The notes under the pieces: generated by a model
Told to the model about the DNA's origin: nothing
The model's input: the letters and a program-made list of their open reading frames with translations, nothing else
Database searches by the model: none
Program-made: the position numbers and the translations under genes
DNA from: a virus
Virus record (IMG/VR): IMGVR_UViG_3300009508_000005
Coordinates: 1-60,075 of that record
Length of the DNA stretch: 60,075 bases
Direction: 5' to 3' (one strand)
Shown: positions 57,111 to 60,075 of the stretch, piece after piece
Position numbering within the stretch: the stretch's first letter is position 1
Layout: the number at the start of each line of letters is the position of its first letter

Positions 57111-57227
57111 CTATCTCCTGTTGCGCCACCAATGGCGCAGGTCGTAGAACACATACACTGCTGCGACCACGGAGAAGTAAATTACCGCGATGGCGGCGGC
57201 ACCTACTGCAAAGTGGACGAGCACCAT
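57111..57227 (-). CDS. Small membrane protein (38 residues)
   Basis: ATG at 57227 with GGAGG upstream. MVLVHFAVGAAAIAVIYFSV leads to VAAVYVFYDLRHWWRNRR: one membrane helix with a strongly basic end facing the cytoplasm. It starts one base before the nuclease stop at 57229. Confidence 0.62.
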   Translation of the reverse strand: MVLVHFAVGAAAIAVIYFSVVAAVYVFYDLRHWWRNRR

Positions 57228-57228
57228 G

Positions 57229-58002
57229 TTAAGCCTCCGCTAGTTTTTTGCGACGCAGCTTCTCTTTAGACTCGAACCAGAACTCGCACGTCTTGACGTC
57301 GCACCAGCCGCACAGTCCGGATGGACGCGGAGGGAAGGTGTTGGTCTCCCAAGCGCGCACTACAGCGTGGTACTTGCGGTCAATCTCGTTCCATATAGCG
57401 GGTAGTTGGTCGCGGGTGTGCGTTATCGGTTTGCCGATCGCTTCCTTTGGTGGTAGCTGCAACCAGATATATGCGCCCTTAACCACGTCGATCTCGGGGT
57501 AGTCAACCAGGGCGGACGCGTTGTACATAGTGAGCTGCGCCGGATCCTCTTTCTTCTTTCCCGATTTGTGATCGAATACCTCAGCCAGTCGCAGGTGAGG
57601 GTAGATGATAGTGACGTCGATCTTGCCCCGCAGGAACCCGAACTTGTCCCAGTAGCTGGCGCTTTCCTTCTGCTTGCCGATAGCGAACTTGCGCTCCGGG
57701 AGGATGGTGCCCCCCTTATTCGCAGCGCGCTGCAGCAGCGCATCGCTGACCCACTGGTAGTCGGTCATGTTCTGCCCTGTGCGCTTGTTAAGCTCAGGCG
57801 GGATGCGCACCTGCCCATTGCTCGCCACTGCCATTTCCAAATGGTGGTGAGCGTGGTCGCCCCATATCGAGTCGGGTGAAGACTCGAACTTCACGGATTT
57901 GAGCACATGCTTGGCCTCGTACATACGGGGGCAAGTCATGTAGGTGTCCAAGCTACTGTGGGTCTGCGTCGGTATGTTGATCGCAGGTATAAGTTGACTC
58001 AT
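57229..58002 (-). CDS. Cas4/RecB-like PD-(D/E)xK exonuclease (257 residues)
   Basis: SSLDTYMTCPRMYEAKHVL has the first Cys of an iron-sulfur site, and SIWGDHAHHHLEMAV has the nuclease His. LRGKIDVTIIY supplies the catalytic Asp, VFDHKSGKKK the D..K pair, and the QLTMYNASALV helix the Gln. SGLCGWCDVKTCEFW gives the other three Cys. This is the Cas4/RecB/AddB nuclease plan, likely acting with the SNF2 helicase and SSB-like protein in recombination. Confidence 0.83.
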   Translation of the reverse strand: MSQLIPAINIPTQTHSSLDTYMTCPRMYEAKHVLKSVKFESSPDSIWGDHAHHHLEMAVASNGQVRIPPELNKRTGQNMTDYQWVSDALLQRAANKGGTILPERKFAIGKQKESASYWDKFGFLRGKIDVTIIYPHLRLAEVFDHKSGKKKEDPAQLTMYNASALVDYPEIDVVKGAYIWLQLPPKEAIGKPITHTRDQLPAIWNEIDRKYHAVVRAWETNTFPPRPSGLCGWCDVKTCEFWFESKEKLRRKKLAEA

Positions 58003-58319
58003 TTCGGTACGTCCTTATTGCACTTAGCGTAGGATCCGGTGGTTACCGGTACCCACTGGTATGTAGTTACGCGGCCGCTTACCCGCTCGCACCGCGACTC
58101 CTGAACCACCCCGCAATCTCGGCACGCTCTTCGGGGCGGGGCGACGCCGACGAACCAGTCTACCGTGTAGGTCCACCGGTGCGGAGACGGCGCTGTTGCT
58201 CGGCGGTATACCCAGCGTACCAGTAGACCGAATACCGCCCCCGCTGCGAATATAGCTATCACATATAGCGCGAACGCTACCCACATAAGCAGGTCCATTT
58301 CAGTGGTTGTCAGTTGCAT
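57999..58319 (-). CDS. Membrane protein with Cys site (106 residues)
   Basis: ATG at 58319 overlaps the upstream stop (ATGA). MQLTTTEMDLLMWVAFALYV leads into IAIFAAGAVFGLLVRWVYRR, one long membrane helix with a basic end. RACRDCGVVQESRC in the soluble part could hold zinc. Unknown function. Confidence 0.66.
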   Translation of the reverse strand: MQLTTTEMDLLMWVAFALYVIAIFAAGAVFGLLVRWVYRRATAPSPHRWTYTVDWFVGVAPPRRACRDCGVVQESRCERVSGRVTTYQWVPVTTGSYAKCNKDVPK

Positions 58320-58738
58320 CACCTGCCCCTCCATTTCTTAGTCCAGAACGGCTGGCTGCGCTTGGGCGGGAGACGCAAAGTGCGCGGGCTTTCCACCACC
58401 TGGAAATCATCTATGACCCCCATCCGACCGGGCAGCAGCTCGTCCAAGTCCGACGCCTCCACGTCCGCCAGCTCGTCGAGCCAACACGAGTCCGGTATTG
58501 AGGCCCCCCGGACATGCGGCGTAGCAACCACCAACTCACTGGCGGGGACACCCAGCGACAGATACAGGTCGTGCTGCTCTTGCGTCACCACTAAGCGGAA
58601 CTCAGGGCGCGCAGGGTCTTCCAGTCGCGTCCGCAGTTGCTCTAGCAACCGCACGGTCCTCTCTACGGCACGTGAGGTAATGCCCTCGGGTCGCGCATTC
58701 TCGGCGGGGAGGGGTGTTTCCGTTGGGTCTGCTTTCAT
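58319..58738 (-). CDS. Acidic protein of unknown function (139 residues)
   Basis: MKADPTETPLPAENARPEGI, then a helix (VERTVRLLEQLRTRLEDPAR), LVVTQEQHDLYLSLGVPASE and an acidic stretch (LDELADVEASDLDELLPGRM). It is the first gene after the promoter-like sequence at 58765-58793. Confidence 0.68.
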   Translation of the reverse strand: MKADPTETPLPAENARPEGITSRAVERTVRLLEQLRTRLEDPARPEFRLVVTQEQHDLYLSLGVPASELVVATPHVRGASIPDSCWLDELADVEASDLDELLPGRMGVIDDFQVVESPRTLRLPPKRSQPFWTKKWRGR

Positions 58739-58764
58739 GGCGGTCTCCGGGTTTCTTGTATTAA

Positions 58765-58793
58765 ACTGTATTAGATAGAACCAGCGGCGTCAA
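58765..58793 (-). promoter_or_regulatory. Sigma70-like promoter downstream of the DNA polymerase
   Basis: On the minus strand TTGACG (58793-58788), 17 bases, TACAGT (58770-58765). It lies in the 58-base gap between the polymerase stop and the next start. The word TTCTATCTAATACA (58780-58767) is identical to that in the promoter at 3.65 kb, although it sits at a different offset from the -35. Confidence 0.55.
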
Positions 58794-58796
58794 ACT

Positions 58797-60075
58797 TTAT
58801 TTCGCGTCGCTGTACCGCACGCCTATGTCGCCCTCAGCTTTGACCGGTAGTGACGGCCACCACGTAGGGGCTTGCGACATTTCCTCGATCATAATAGCCA
58901 GGGTCTCGTCGGCTCTGTCCTCACGTACCAGCGCTACCGGTTCGTCGTGGGTAGACATTACGATCCCCTCGCCCTGCCGTTCGTAGGTACCAATGCGGCG
59001 CTCGATGCGGCACTTCTGCTCGAACACTACGTCACGGGCGAGCTTCTGGGTCACGTTCTGGATAACCTTTCCGCCGTACACTTTGCGGATCTTGCGGTCT
59101 TCCTTGTCGTCGTACACCCAGTTCGTCTCCACCAGCCCGTCGTAATTCAGCATTTCCTCTTGGCGTAGGTTGTGGTACTCCATACGCATGCCGTTGGGAA
59201 AGCGGATCGCGTTGTGCTCAACGAAGCAGAACCCCCACTGATCCAGGTAGAACCCGCCGCCGGCGGCCATCTTCGGGATAGCCCGCTGCGCGTTGTACCA
59301 ACTCTGCACGATAGACCTCCGCTTGCCGCGATACACGTCCACGGTTTGCTGCGCTTCCAGCTCAGTCAGGCGCATACCCGACATGATACGTGCAGCGCGG
59401 CGGAACGACTCAGCCCCCGACTGGAACTGCAGCTGCAGCTCTGCGGTCTTGCCGTGCTGGCGCTCAGCCTCGTCGGCTTTGGTGATAGGGCGCCCGTAGA
59501 AGCTGGTAGCGAAGTCGCAGTACAGATCCCCGCCCGCGCGCAATACGCTGATGCTGTCCTCCTGTCCACACAAGTGGTGGCACGTACGCAGTTCGATGTT
59601 GGCCGAGTCAGCCACGACGATACGGAACCCAGGTGGCGCTATCACTGCATCACGCAAACCGGCGACGTGCGCCTGCACACCCACTTCTTTGTTGGACGGG
59701 TCCGTACACCACACGTTCAGTTCCCGATCCATTACCGCCACGACGATTTTGCGGTTCGCTTTGTCGCGCCCGTACTTGCGCTTAAACAGATATGAGAACC
59801 CGACGGGTGTAATAATGAGGGATCCATTCGGGGTGCGGGGGGTAATCGACTTGGTCCGCGTCAGGTTCTGCATGTTGATGCCCTGGGTACCCGCGTAGCG
59901 GTCGCAGTGCGACTTGCCATACATGTAGGGCACCGGTAGCAATCCGCGCTGGCCGATGTCCAGGAACCGCTGCACACGACTCTCCGCAATTGTCGACTTG
60001 GTACCCAGTCGGGCGGTAGCTAGCGCCTGTACAATCAGGTTGGTGTCCTCGTCCGCTTCCTCGTACTCGGTTAGC
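58797..60075 (-). CDS. Family A DNA polymerase, C-terminal part (palm and fingers); cut by window end
   Basis: This is the catalytic part of the polymerase that starts at position 1004. Motif A reads VADSANIELR (catalytic Asp, then IELR). Motif B is in HGKTAELQLQFQSG, with the fingers Lys but Phe and Gln where classical PolA has Tyr and Gly. Motif C is STHDEPVAL with the HDE triad. The last 392 residues lie between the stop near 58797 and the in-frame codon at 59975. Bases 59953-60075 repeat 1-123. It is the last gene of a run that begins with the DnaQ-like exonuclease at 3599. The next gene downstream (58738) has its own promoter-like sequence in the 58-base gap. Confidence 0.93.
   Translation of the reverse strand, partial: LTEYEEADEDTNLIVQALATARLGTKSTIAESRVQRFLDIGQRGLLPVPYMYGKSHCDRYAGTQGINMQNLTRTKSITPRTPNGSLIITPVGFSYLFKRKYGRDKANRKIVVAVMDRELNVWCTDPSNKEVGVQAHVAGLRDAVIAPPGFRIVVADSANIELRTCHHLCGQEDSISVLRAGGDLYCDFATSFYGRPITKADEAERQHGKTAELQLQFQSGAESFRRAARIMSGMRLTELEAQQTVDVYRGKRRSIVQSWYNAQRAIPKMAAGGGFYLDQWGFCFVEHNAIRFPNGMRMEYHNLRQEEMLNYDGLVETNWVYDDKEDRKIRKVYGGKVIQNVTQKLARDVVFEQKCRIERRIGTYERQGEGIVMSTHDEPVALVREDRADETLAIMIEEMSQAPTWWPSLPVKAEGDIGVRYSDAK
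59953..60075. repeat. Terminal overlap: copy 2 of the 123-bp direct repeat
   Basis: Exact copy of bases 1-123. It joins the C-terminal part of the polymerase (58797-60075) to the N-terminal part (1-1004). It most likely reflects assembly overlap of a circular or circularly permuted genome rather than physical DNA ends. Confidence 0.95.

Overview
The window is a complete tailed-phage genome written as an open circle. The first 123 bases (1-123) recur exactly as the last 123 (59953-60075), so the unique length is 59,952 bp and one gene, the DNA polymerase, is cut by the ends. The gene set is that of a podovirus: a portal, scaffold, N4-gp56-like major capsid protein and one giant 2118-residue internal virion protein, with no tape measure, sheath or integrase. 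A two-component spanin pair indicates a Gram-negative host. No phage RNA polymerase was seen, and several sigma70-like promoters were found, so transcription probably relies on host RNA polymerase. No integrase or classical immunity repressor was seen, so a lytic lifestyle is likely.

Layout: there is one divergent control region, 12141-13546, with no convincing gene. It holds 15 copies of GTATAC in two arrays whose spacings fit whole helical turns, an 18-bp inverted repeat, a rightward sigma70-like promoter and a leader hairpin. All genes to its left run leftward: 12140 to 1, then from 60075 down to 43941. All genes to its right run rightward, 13547 to 43925. The two arms meet at about 43.93 kb, nearly opposite the control region on the circle, so the phage looks like a two-arm chromosome with a candidate origin or control centre at 12.2-13.0 kb.

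Leftward arm, proximal part (12.1-3.7 kb): about 28 very small genes, mostly chained by 4-base start/stop overlaps, including two ribbon-helix-helix DNA-binding proteins and a C5-methyltransferase-like protein. These are probably host-takeover genes. Distal part (3.6 kb to 0, then 60-44 kb): DnaQ-like exonuclease, MazG-like nucleotide pyrophosphohydrolase, family A DNA polymerase, Cas4/RecB-like nuclease, VRR-NUC-like nuclease, SNF2-like helicase, an SSB-like protein with a very long Gln/Pro/Ala linker, and a 991-residue primase-helicase. Small Cys-rich and mosaic Ea22-like genes are interspersed.

Rightward arm: a papain/C39-like cysteine protease and an Asp-tailed acidic protein, then a 20-bp inverted repeat enclosing a tRNA-like sequence. 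These are followed by a tail fibre with its chaperone, the terminases, portal, scaffold, capsid, adaptor, internal virion proteins, a lysis cassette (M15 endolysin, holin, nested spanins), tail nozzle and further tail proteins. The arm ends with a GT2-like glycosyltransferase and a candidate receptor-binding protein. That last gene is the most unusual locus: a TAG codon sits in a Pro-rich linker between its N-terminal domain and a DUF1566/C-type-lectin-like domain, and a G8 tract near the 3' end shifts the natural C-terminus out of frame. This fits phase variation or readthrough, but also decay or sequencing error.
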